64,000 nucleotides of DNA, from NCBI GenBank assembly GCA_900544235.1, contig UQUL01000004.1:1-64000 (forward strand). The letters run 5' to 3'. Under the pieces are notes generated by a model. That model was not told the DNA's origin and made no database searches. It worked only from the letters and a program-made list of their open reading frames with translations. Each line of letters starts with the position of its first letter. Position 1 is the stretch's first letter. Origin of the DNA: an uncultured Collinsella sp. (GTDB taxonomy: Bacteria; Actinomycetota; Coriobacteriia; Coriobacteriales; Coriobacteriaceae). The translations under genes were made by a program, and so were the position numbers. Positions 46,066 through 53,466 of the stretch are shown one piece after another.

Positions 46066-47796
46066 ATGGCGAACGACAGCAAGACATGGCGGTGCGGAAA
46101 GTATGAGCTCAGCTTTGACCGTCCGCGCATCATGGGCGTCCTCAACGTGACGCCCGATTCGTTTAGCGATGGCGGGGAGCACTTCGACCCGGATGCCGCC
46201 ATCGAGTACGGCCTGGCGATGCTCGACGCCGGCGCCGACATCATCGACGTGGGCGGCGAGTCCACGCGCCCCGGCTTTACCCCGGTCAACCCCGACGAGG
46301 AGGCTCGCCGCGTGCTGCCCGTGGTGCGCGCGCTGGCCAAGGAGGGCGCCATCGTCTCGATCGACACGCGTCATGTGGCGGTTGCCAAGGCGGCCGTGCG
46401 CTGCGGCGCCTCGATCGTCAACGACGTGACCGGCTTCACCGATCCCAAGATGGTCGAGTTTGTTAAGACGAGCACCTGCGGCGTCATCGTGATGCATGCC
46501 GGCGAGGTCGCCGCGCCCACCCGCACGCACGCAACGGTGCAGCTCGATACCTCGGCAGCGGCGTTTGTTGCCGAGAAGGCGCGCGAGGCGGCTGCCGAGG
46601 CCGCGCGTGAGGCCGAGAAGCCGGCTCGCCGCCGTCGCGGCAAGTTGCTGGGCGAGCCTAAGCCGGAGGCCAAGCTTCCGGGCGGCGTGGTGCAGCCCTC
46701 GTTGCCGTTTGGCGAACCGGAGCCCACGTCCGAGCCTTCAAGCGAGCAGGAGACGCCGGCCGCTGAGCAGGCTGCTGCCGCCGAGACCGTCGCGCCCGCG
46801 CCCGAGGCCACCGAGGCCGCATCGGAGTCCAATGACCGCCTGGCCGCCATGATGCGCCGCAGCGCCCGCCGCGAGGAAGCCTACGTGCCCACCTCGCAGC
46901 TCCGCCGCTTCACCCTGCCCGATTCGGCGCCCATCATGCGCCGCGTCATGGGCTTTCTGTCCGACCAGGCCCGCACGCTCATCCATGCCGGCGTGTCGCG
47001 CGACCGCATCTGCATCGATCCCGGCCCGGGCTTTGGTAAGTCGGCTAACGAGGACATCGTCATCCAGCGCGAGACTGCCAAGATGGCGTCACTGGGCTAT
47101 CCGCTCATGTGTGCCGTGTCGCGCAAGCGCTTTGTGGGCGCCGTCTCGGGCGTGACCGAGGCCGCCGAGCGCGATGCCGCTACGTTTGGCGTGTGCCTGG
47201 GCGCCATCCAGGCCGGTGCCAACATCGTGCGCGTGCACGACGCCGCGGGTTTTGCGCAGTTCCTGAACGGTTACTGGGCGGTTGCCAAGCCGCAGCCGCG
47301 CCGCGCGTTTGTGGCTGTGGGCTCCAACCTGGGGCATCGCTGCGACAACATCCGCGCTGCACGCGAGATGATCGCCGAGATTCCGCTCACCTGCGTGTCC
47401 AACTCCTCCAAGATCTACGAGAGCGAGCCGGCCTACGAGACGCGCCAGGACGCGTTTGCCAACGCTGTCATCGAGATTAAGACCGAGCTGGCGCCGTTGG
47501 TGCTGCTCGACGAGCTCATGAAGATCGAGGCCGAGCTGGGGCGCGACCGTTCCAAAAAGGCCAAGGCCAACGGCCCGCGCACCATCGACCTGGACCTGCT
47601 GTGGATGGACGGCGAGACCCACGGCGGCAAAAAGCTGCGCCTGCCGCATCCGCTCATTGGCGAGCGCGACTTTGTGCTGGTGCCGCTCGAGGACCTGATG
47701 CACGACCCGGCGCGGTTCTTCCGCTACAACGGCGTCGAGGTCAAGGAGCCCGAGGACCGCGTGGGTCATATCGTGGGCGAATTGGGGCGTATGTAG
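46066..47796 (+). CDS. folP-folK: Fused dihydropteroate synthase - HPPK with large insert
   Basis: The 576-residue protein joins two folate enzymes. DHPS motifs are IMGVLNVTPDSFSDGGEHF near residue 22, ADIIDVGGESTRPG, IVNDVTGF and, after a break, DPGPGFGKSANED and VGAVSGV. The break is an Ala/Glu/Pro-rich, probably disordered insert at residues about 150-280, placed just after VIVMHAG. HPPK starts near 411 (RRAFVAVGSNLG, GPRTIDLDLLWMD, LPHPLIGERDFVLVPL). The fusion makes dihydropteroate from the pterin in two steps. The insert is unusual. A hairpin lies at 46013-46046, before AGGAGGA and the start. Confidence 0.93.
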   Translation: MANDSKTWRCGKYELSFDRPRIMGVLNVTPDSFSDGGEHFDPDAAIEYGLAMLDAGADIIDVGGESTRPGFTPVNPDEEARRVLPVVRALAKEGAIVSIDTRHVAVAKAAVRCGASIVNDVTGFTDPKMVEFVKTSTCGVIVMHAGEVAAPTRTHATVQLDTSAAAFVAEKAREAAAEAAREAEKPARRRRGKLLGEPKPEAKLPGGVVQPSLPFGEPEPTSEPSSEQETPAAEQAAAAETVAPAPEATEAASESNDRLAAMMRRSARREEAYVPTSQLRRFTLPDSAPIMRRVMGFLSDQARTLIHAGVSRDRICIDPGPGFGKSANEDIVIQRETAKMASLGYPLMCAVSRKRFVGAVSGVTEAAERDAATFGVCLGAIQAGANIVRVHDAAGFAQFLNGYWAVAKPQPRRAFVAVGSNLGHRCDNIRAAREMIAEIPLTCVSNSSKIYESEPAYETRQDAFANAVIEIKTELAPLVLLDELMKIEAELGRDRSKKAKANGPRTIDLDLLWMDGETHGGKKLRLPHPLIGERDFVLVPLEDLMHDPARFFRYNGVEVKEPEDRVGHIVGELGRM

Positions 47797-48498
47797 ATGA
47801 TCGAGATGAATGCTGTTGCCGCTGGCACCGAGCTCGACGCGGCGCGCGACGCGGGCCGCGAGGGCATGTCCGCGGGCTGGTGCGCGTGGAGCGCGGGCGA
47901 TGCATCGCTGATGTTTTCGCTGGTCGTGCGCCCCGATGTGAACATGCATGCCTTCCACGGCCTGCCGTTTGTGGCCGCGATGGGCATGATGGACGCGCTC
48001 GTGGGAACGACTGCGGCACCGGGGCTGGGCCTTGCCGGCAAGGTGGGTATTCAGTGGCCGAGCGACATTGTGTGCGGCGCGCCCGCGTTTGAGACGTCGC
48101 TCGCGCGTGTTGCCGTGAACGGTGGTGCCGGTGCCGCGGGCATGTTCGGTGCCGTGACGGTGGATATTGAGCATTCGGCGTTGAGCGAGCTTGGTGTGGA
48201 CGTGGCTGACGAAGCGCTGGTCGAGGCGCTGGCCGCCGCCGTGCTGGCCCGCGTGGACGCCTGGGCGGTTGTTGCCAACACGCCGCAAGGCGCCGCAGGG
48301 CCGCTGGCTCCCGTGCTGGGCGAGTACTTCGACATGGTGCCGCTGCTGGGCCGCCAAGTTGCGGCGGTGTCGCCCAACGGTTTGCCGCTTGCGGTCGGTG
48401 TGTTTGCGGGCCTGGACATCTGGGGTCGTGCGACCATCAAAACCGATGCCGGCGAGCAAGAGTTTCCGCCCGAGGCTGTACGAATTCGCGGTCTGTAA
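47797..48498 (+). CDS. Biotin--protein ligase-like protein, divergent
   Basis: The 233-residue protein resembles BirA catalytic domains: LMFSLVVRPDVNMHAFHGLPFVAAMGMMDAL-type packing (core LMFSLVVRPDV), KVGIQWPSDIV in the place of KWPNDI, and a final small beta domain (GRATIKTDAGEQEFPPEAVRI). The biotin-binding GRGRxGR loop is not visible, so activity is uncertain. Its start follows the folate gene stop with no gap, so it is co-translated with it. coaX lies on the other side on the opposite strand; birA and coaX are neighbours in many genomes, which supports the call. Confidence 0.65.
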   Translation: MIEMNAVAAGTELDAARDAGREGMSAGWCAWSAGDASLMFSLVVRPDVNMHAFHGLPFVAAMGMMDALVGTTAAPGLGLAGKVGIQWPSDIVCGAPAFETSLARVAVNGGAGAAGMFGAVTVDIEHSALSELGVDVADEALVEALAAAVLARVDAWAVVANTPQGAAGPLAPVLGEYFDMVPLLGRQVAAVSPNGLPLAVGVFAGLDIWGRATIKTDAGEQEFPPEAVRIRGL

Positions 48499-48535
48499 CG
48501 CGTAGCGCCCGCACTCAAAGATAACGATGACAACG

Positions 48536-48568
48536 AAGCCCTCTTCGGCCTGTGCCGGGGAGGGCTTT
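48536..48568 (+). terminator. Terminator after the BirA-like gene
   Basis: AAGCCCTC (48536-48543) pairs with GAGGGCTT (48560-48567) around a 16-base loop. The T run is short. Confidence 0.6.
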
Positions 48569-48594
48569 GCGTGACTGCGGGGTAGCACCTCGGA

Positions 48595-48637
48595 CCTATT
48601 CCTCAAAACTGAAAATTTTTCGATTTTGAGGAATAGG
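48595..48637. terminator. Bidirectional hairpin between birA-like gene and coaX
   Basis: CCTATTCCTCAAAA (48595-48608) pairs perfectly with TTTTGAGGAATAGG (48624-48637) and the loop holds GAAAATTTTTC, itself nearly palindromic. It lies between convergent genes. Confidence 0.75.
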
Positions 48638-48694
48638 CTTGGCGAGCATTTGCGGGGGCTGTGGCATCGGGCGTGCTCGACTTAAGCCCCTGCT

Positions 48695-49468
48695 CTATCC
48701 CAGCTCCTGCATGCGGCGGTAGATTTCGCAGATGCCCTTGATGGTGAGTTGGCCGTCTACCACGTCGAAGGCATCGGTCGAGCCGGCGACGATGCCGGCG
48801 AGACCGCCTGTGGCGATAACGGTGGCATCGTCGCGGCCCAGCTCGCGCTTCATGCGCGCGACCAGGCCTTCGGCCATGGCGGCGGCGCCCATCACGGCGC
48901 CGACCTTGATGCATTCCTCGGTGTCACGGCCGATGGCGTGCTCGGGCGCCTCGAGCGGAACGCTGGCGAGCTTGGCAGCGCGGGCAGCTAGCGCGTCCAT
49001 GGAGATGCGGATGCCCGGCGCGATCGCTCCGCCAATGTAATAGCCGTCCTCATCGATGACGTCGATATTGGTCGCGGTACCAAAGTCCACCACGATCGCC
49101 GGCGCGCCGTAGAAAGTCTCGGCCGCAACGGCGTTGGCGACGCGGTCGGCGCCCACGGCCTGGGGTCGCGCCGCACGCAGCTTGGTCACGGCGGCCGTCT
49201 GCGGCCCGATGACGATGGCGTCTGCGGCAATGCGGTCGGCCACGGCGTGCCATTCGCGCGAGAGCTGCGGCACCACGCCGGCAAAGGCGATCGCGTCGAC
49301 CGCGCCGAGCGAGAGGTCGTACATCTTAAAGAAGCCCATCAGGCGCACGTGGATCTCGTCGGCGGTATAGGAGCGGTCGGTGGGCATGCGCCACGACTGC
49401 ACCAGCTCGTCTCCGTCAAACAGCCCCATGGCCGTCTGCGTGTTTCCCATATCGATAGCGAGCAGCAT
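48695..49468 (-). CDS. coaX: Type III pantothenate kinase
   Basis: The 257-residue protein begins MLLAIDMGNTQTAMGLFDGD, the ASKHA phosphate loop of CoaX, and continues with VGADRVANAVA, IVVDFGTATNIDVIDEDGYYIGGAIAPGI and VIATGGLAGIVA. It phosphorylates pantothenate in coenzyme A synthesis and, unlike CoaA, is not feedback-inhibited by CoA in the family. The start at 49468 follows GGGAG. A hairpin separates it from the convergent BirA-like gene. Confidence 0.95.
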   Translation of the reverse strand: MLLAIDMGNTQTAMGLFDGDELVQSWRMPTDRSYTADEIHVRLMGFFKMYDLSLGAVDAIAFAGVVPQLSREWHAVADRIAADAIVIGPQTAAVTKLRAARPQAVGADRVANAVAAETFYGAPAIVVDFGTATNIDVIDEDGYYIGGAIAPGIRISMDALAARAAKLASVPLEAPEHAIGRDTEECIKVGAVMGAAAMAEGLVARMKRELGRDDATVIATGGLAGIVAGSTDAFDVVDGQLTIKGICEIYRRMQELG

Positions 49469-49604
49469 GTCTACTCCCGGTGTTGGCATAAAAGGACGCG
49501 CACCATTGTATACGTGCCGTCGACGGCGCTCGGCTGCGATTCGTTTACGGTGATAGGGGCTGAGGGGTTTAAATATGAAGGAATTATGCTCTACGAGATT
49601 TTCC

Positions 49605-49633
49605 TTGCTGTTTACCGAACTCCCGCGTAATAT
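49605..49633 (+). promoter_or_regulatory. Promoter of the initiator tRNA gene
   Basis: TTGCTG (49605-49610) and TAATAT (49628-49633) with a 17-base spacer; the tRNA 5' end is 31 bases after the -10. Confidence 0.75.
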
Positions 49634-49664
49634 TCTTTCTTGCGCACATGAGGCGCCCAGACAT

Positions 49665-49741
49665 TGCGGGGTGGAGCAGTCTGGTAGCTCGCCGGGCTCA
49701 TAACCCGGAGGTCGTAGGTTCAAATCCTGCCCCCGCGACCA
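49665..49741 (+). tRNA. Initiator tRNA-fMet (anticodon CAT)
   Basis: The 77-base cloverleaf has anticodon loop CTCATAA flanked by three G-C pairs (GGG/CCC), the hallmark of initiator tRNA, T-arm GGTTCAAATCC and an encoded CCA end. The first base pair is U1-G72 and thus weak, in line with the unpaired 1-72 position of initiators. A promoter and terminator frame it as a single-gene unit. Confidence 0.96.
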
Positions 49742-49751
49742 AGAACTTGCG

Positions 49752-49780
49752 GCTCGTCGGCCTAGCCGGCGAGCTTTTTT
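49752..49780 (+). terminator. Terminator of tRNA-fMet
   Basis: GCTCGTCGG (49752-49760) pairs with CCGGCGAGC (49766-49774) with one G-U pair and six T follow. Confidence 0.95.
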
Positions 49781-49830
49781 GTTATTTCGGGGCCGTGTTT
49801 TCGGTCCAATTCTCGGCCTCTCAATCAAAA

Positions 49831-50151
49831 TCTCGATCTGTAACATCTAGACCCGATTTGGGCGGCTAAGTGTTACAGATCGAGATGTTTCGGCAGGACG
49901 GTCTTCGTTTGTCTAAATCTGTAACACGAGGGACGGATTTTGCCGAGTTGTTGTTATAGATTGAGATTTTCTAGCAGGCTTTCTAGCAGGCTTTCTAGCA
50001 GGCGGGTTTGGTTTGTCTCGATCTGTAACAGATAGGGGCCAAAAGTGGGCCTAGCTGTTACAGATCTAGACTGTTGAGGATGGGCCAAGAGGAATGTCTC
50101 GATCTGTAACAGTAAGACCCGGTTTTGCCGCGTAACTGTTACAGATTGAGA
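49831..50151. repeat. Array of four 55-bp hairpin elements (copies C to F)
   Basis: Copies at 49831-49885, 49912-49966, 50016-50070 and 50097-50151 each have 15-base arms like TCTCGATCTGTAACA/TGTTACAGATTGAGA and a 25-base middle that varies. Start-to-start spacing is 81, 104 and 81. Two more copies are at 34319-34454. The region from 49781 to 50305 holds no gene. Confidence 0.93.
49968..50003. repeat. Three tandem 12-bp repeats
   Basis: TTTCTAGCAGGC is repeated three times without a gap inside the longest spacer of the 55-bp hairpin array. The array would keep an 81-base period without about 23 of these bases, so the tandem repeat looks like a later expansion. Confidence 0.93.
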
Positions 50152-50305
50152 TAAACCGGCGGGCAAACCGACGGGCCGCCCCGCCCCATCCACCTGCCGC
50201 TACCTGCTGTCCGCCGATTTCCGTTGCGCTGTTGTATTCCCATGCCATATCCTCTAGACAACTACGCGGCATCATCGCCGCCGCGCCTACAAGAGAGGAA
50301 TATCC

Positions 50306-52336
50306 ATGACCGCACCTGCATCCAAGCTGCTCCAGCCCATTACGGTTGGCCCCCTTGAGCTCAAGAACCGCATTATGTTTCCGCCGCTGACCACCGGCTA
50401 CGAGGAGCGTGACGGTTCCATCGGCGAGCGCAGCCTGGCTTTTTACGAGCGCTTGGCCCGTGGCGGCGTGAGCTACATCGTCATCGGCGACGTTGCTCCC
50501 GTCATGACCGCAAGCCCCACGCCCAAGCTGGCAACCGACGCCCAGATCCCCACGTTTAAGGCGCTGGCCGATGCCGTCCACAAGCACGGCGCCAAGGTCG
50601 CGCTGCAGCTGTTCCACCCCGAGTACGATGTGCCCGGTGTCGGCCGCATGGTCATGGGCTCCATGGCTGCCGCCAAGGCCGCGCAGGAGGCCAAGGCCGC
50701 CGGCGACGAGGAGACCTTTGCCGCCAAGATGGCCGAGTCCAACGAGATCCGCAACCAGGCCTACGCCAAGCTGCATCACGACATGCAGCACTTTGTGAAC
50801 GAGGCGAGCGTAGAGCAACTCACCCAGATCAAGGAGGCCATCGCTGCCTCGGCCGCCCGTGCGCAGCAGGCCGGCATCGACGCCATCGAGGTCCACGGCG
50901 ATCGTCTGGTGGGTTCGCTGTGCTCGGCCATCCTCAACCAGCGCACCGACGAGTACGGCGGCTCGTTCGAGAACCGCGTTCGCTACGCGCTGGAGGTCGT
51001 CGCTGCCATTAAGGAAGCCGCGCCGCAGCTGATGGTGGAGTACAAGCTCCCCGTGATCATGGAGAACCCCGACGGCACGCCGCGCGGCAAGGGCGGCCTG
51101 CAGCCCGACGAGGCCTGCGAGTTCGCCAAGCTGCTCGAGGGCGCGGGCATCGACATGATCCAGGTCGCGCAGGCCAACCACACCGGCAACATGGGAGACA
51201 CCATTCCGCCCATGGGCGCCATGCCCTACAACTGGACGCTGCCCGTGGCCGAGCGCGTCAAGGCCCTGGTTTCCGTGCCGGTGGCAACCGTCGGCCGTGT
51301 TGTCTCGGTCGAGGCCGGCGAGAAGATTCTGGAAGACGGCGCGGCCGACATCATCGCCTACGGCCGCTCGCTCATGTGCGACCCCGACATTGCGCTGAAG
51401 GCCGCCACCGGCGAGCCCATCCGCGAGTGCCTCAACTGCAACAAGGGCTGTGTCGACGCGATTCAAAACCGCAAGTACATCTCGTGCGTGCTTAATGCCG
51501 AGAACGGTGACGAGGCGACCATCGCCATCAAGCCGGGCGAGGGCGACAAGAAGATCGCCGTGGTGGGCGGTGGCATCGCCGGCCTGGAGGCCGCACGCGT
51601 GGCGGCCAAGCGCGGCTACGACGTGACCATCTACGAGGCGAGCGATCACTTGGGCGGCCAGATTGTGCTGGCGGCTGCGCCTCCGCGCAAGGACGAGATC
51701 ATGCGCTCGGTCGAGTACTACGAGAAGATTCTGCCTGGCCTGGGCGTGAAGGTTGAGCTCAGCCATGCCGCTACCGCTGAGGACCTCAACGCCGCCGACG
51801 CTGCGATTGTGGCCGTGGGCGCACACGACGTGGTCATCCCCGTTCCGGGCACCGACTCGGACAAGGTCGTCTCGAGCTGGGACGTGCTGGCCGGCAAGGT
51901 AGAGCTCAGCGGGCGCGTCGCCGTTATTGGCGGTGGCCTGGTGGGCACCGAGACTGCCGAGTACCTGCTGCAGCACGGCTGCGAGGTGGCGATTGTGGAG
52001 ATGCTCGACAAGATTGCCGCGGGCGAGTCCGAGACCATTCTGCCGCTGATTATGAGCGACTTTGCCGAGCACAACGTGGAGCAGCACGTGAAGACCCGCC
52101 TGACCGCCATTACCGACGAGGGCGTGGAGGCCGTGCGCACCACCGAGGACGGCGCCGAGGAGCCGGTGAAGATCGCCTGCGATTACGTGGTGATGGCCGT
52201 GGGCTCCAAGGCCAACGCGTTTGACCTGGACGGCGTGACGGTGCCCGTGACCTGCGTGGGCGACTGCTCGGGCGAGCGCACCGCCGACATTGCGAGCGCC
52301 ATTCGCACGGCGTATCACGCGGCCAACGAGCTGTAG
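50306..52336 (+). CDS. NADH:flavin oxidoreductase, 2,4-dienoyl-CoA/bile-acid enoate reductase type
   Basis: The 676-residue protein has an OYE-type TIM barrel (LLQPITVGPLELKNRIMFPP, GIDAIEVHGDRLVGSL, ADIIAYGRSLMCDPD). An Fe-S site CLNCNKGC follows, with a fourth Cys in KYISC, at residues about 375-393. FAD and NAD(P) folds come next (IAVVGGGIAGLEAARVAAKR near 417 and VAVIGGGLVGTETAEYLL). This is the layout of FadH, BaiCD and BaiH, which reduce conjugated C=C bonds of fatty acyl-CoAs or bile acids. The real substrate is unknown. It is a single gene with terminators downstream. Confidence 0.9.
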   Translation: MTAPASKLLQPITVGPLELKNRIMFPPLTTGYEERDGSIGERSLAFYERLARGGVSYIVIGDVAPVMTASPTPKLATDAQIPTFKALADAVHKHGAKVALQLFHPEYDVPGVGRMVMGSMAAAKAAQEAKAAGDEETFAAKMAESNEIRNQAYAKLHHDMQHFVNEASVEQLTQIKEAIAASAARAQQAGIDAIEVHGDRLVGSLCSAILNQRTDEYGGSFENRVRYALEVVAAIKEAAPQLMVEYKLPVIMENPDGTPRGKGGLQPDEACEFAKLLEGAGIDMIQVAQANHTGNMGDTIPPMGAMPYNWTLPVAERVKALVSVPVATVGRVVSVEAGEKILEDGAADIIAYGRSLMCDPDIALKAATGEPIRECLNCNKGCVDAIQNRKYISCVLNAENGDEATIAIKPGEGDKKIAVVGGGIAGLEAARVAAKRGYDVTIYEASDHLGGQIVLAAAPPRKDEIMRSVEYYEKILPGLGVKVELSHAATAEDLNAADAAIVAVGAHDVVIPVPGTDSDKVVSSWDVLAGKVELSGRVAVIGGGLVGTETAEYLLQHGCEVAIVEMLDKIAAGESETILPLIMSDFAEHNVEQHVKTRLTAITDEGVEAVRTTEDGAEEPVKIACDYVVMAVGSKANAFDLDGVTVPVTCVGDCSGERTADIASAIRTAYHAANEL

Positions 52337-52411
52337 TTGAACATCGCGGCCAGGCGGGACGGTAGCACGGATCCGTTTCGCCCGGCTGTGTCCCGTCGGG
52401 TGTCAATCGGT

Positions 52412-52451
52412 GCGGGGCCTGCAAGCGCAGCAGGTCCCGCCCTTTTGTTTT
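52412..52451 (+). terminator. Terminator after the flavin oxidoreductase gene
   Basis: GCGGGGCCTGC (52412-52422) pairs with GCAGGTCCCGC (52430-52440) with one G-U pair, then CCTTTTGTTTT. Confidence 0.92.
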
Positions 52452-52480
52452 GCTCCGGTGGATGGCAATGCGCGGTAATC

Positions 52481-52609
52481 ATGAGGAGTGAGGACGTCTA
52501 CTGCCTTGCAGATCACTCAAAATTATTGGGGGAGGGGTTAATAACTATATCCTCTATACCAAAGGACATAAAGAGATGCCAATTTTGTTGGCAAGCGAAT
52601 GACGATTAG
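52481..52609 (+). CDS. Possible 42-residue protein with CxxC
   Basis: An open frame reading MRSEDVYCLADHSKLL and ending RCQFCWQANDD would give a small protein with Cys near the start and a CQFC pair near the end, as in tiny zinc-binding proteins. The DNA from 52490 to 52780 is clearly lower in GC than its surroundings. No good ribosome-binding site is seen, and I do not recognise the family, so it may be a gene remnant. Confidence 0.3.
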   Translation: MRSEDVYCLADHSKLLGEGLITISSIPKDIKRCQFCWQANDD

Positions 52610-52700
52610 CTGCGAGTCAGCTACCAGCGTAAATAATCGATAAAGAAACGTCGTAAATTGGTGCCAAATGCCCAGATAACGCCGCGTCTATTTTAATTAA

Positions 52701-52732
52701 CTGTTTTGAGCAAACAGTAAAATGCTACTATC
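52701..52732 (+). promoter_or_regulatory. Operator-like palindrome and -10 boxes before the HTH gene
   Basis: CTGTTT-TGAGC-AAACAG (52701-52717) is a perfect 6-5-6 inverted repeat, followed at once by TAAAAT (52718) and TACTAT (52727). A regulator bound here would cover a promoter placed 60-70 bases before the HTH gene. Confidence 0.5.
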
Positions 52733-52784
52733 TAACTTGCACGTAAGAAAGCAGATTAACGGTTAAGGCTAAGAAGTGGCAGGT

Positions 52785-53180
52785 ATGTCGGAAGCAACTA
52801 GGACTCGCACGCATGCGCCCGAGGTTAGGCAGCGCGCCGTCGAGATCCTCCAAGAGGGGGTCGGTCATCGCGCCCTCGCTGCGGAGCTTGGCATTCCCCA
52901 GGCCACGGCTCGTCAGTGGGCCCGCGCGTATGCCGTGGGCGGTGCCGACGCCGTTCTCAATGCTGGTTCGCATCATCACACCTATTCGTACGACGTAAAG
53001 CTCGCTGTGGTTAAGGACCGTCTGGAAAACGGCTTGACGGTTCGCGAGGCCATGATCAAGCACAAGATTCCCAGCGAGTCTTCGGTCAAGGCTTGGTGCC
53101 GTCAGTACCGCGAGAGCGGTGAGTCCGCACTGGTCGATAAGCCGCGCGGTCGCAAGCCGCGCGTTAAAAAGGCGGAATAG
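52785..53180 (+). CDS. Double-HTH protein resembling IS3-family OrfA (orphan)
   Basis: The 131-residue protein has two helix-turn-helix units: one around ALAAELGIPQATARQWARAY and one around VREAMIKHKIPSESSVKAWCRQY, ending in a basic tail (PRGRKPRVKKAE). This is the layout of IS150-type OrfA, the DNA-binding half of an IS3 transposase. No OrfB integrase and no insertion-sequence ends are seen, so it is either a remnant or a transposase-derived regulator. Its own terminator and a palindrome upstream favour a kept gene. The Ech operon follows. Confidence 0.75.
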   Translation: MSEATRTRTHAPEVRQRAVEILQEGVGHRALAAELGIPQATARQWARAYAVGGADAVLNAGSHHHTYSYDVKLAVVKDRLENGLTVREAMIKHKIPSESSVKAWCRQYRESGESALVDKPRGRKPRVKKAE

Positions 53181-53192
53181 CAAACGGGATGG

Positions 53193-53215
53193 TGCGCCCA
53201 CAGGGGCGCATTTTT
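53193..53215 (+). terminator. Terminator after the HTH gene
   Basis: TGCGCCC (53193-53199) pairs with GGGCGCA (53204-53210) and five T follow. It separates the HTH gene from the hydrogenase operon. Confidence 0.88.
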
Positions 53216-53466
53216 CTTGCCGCGCCAACTTTTTGGACCGGCGCGAGCCTATCGGGACATCCTCCAACGTGGCCAATAAACCGCGCGCAGTGGCCCGCGC
53301 GTCCGTCGCTGCGGTAAGGGAACGTCACCCCTCTACTCCAATGCGGACAGACTCCTTACCCCGTACGCCTAAAACTCCCCAGTTGACCGAAAACCTGCCG
53401 TCGCTACTCCTCAATTGAGCTATAACGTTAAACAATTGCAGCGTTTTTGCACGGGGGAGTGATGGT

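Noticed and set aside
49831..50151. CRISPR array
   Set aside because: The regular spacing is CRISPR-like, but each unit is a hairpin whose middle varies, spacers are as palindromic neighbours would give, and no cas gene is near.
50066..52318. A 750-codon open frame on the minus strand across the flavin oxidoreductase gene
   Set aside because: It is the shadow of a GC-rich gene: its product is His/Gly/Ala/Leu-biased with no domains, while the plus strand encodes a clear enzyme.
52785..53180. A complete insertion sequence
   Set aside because: There is no OrfB integrase frame, no terminal inverted repeat and no target duplication around the HTH gene.
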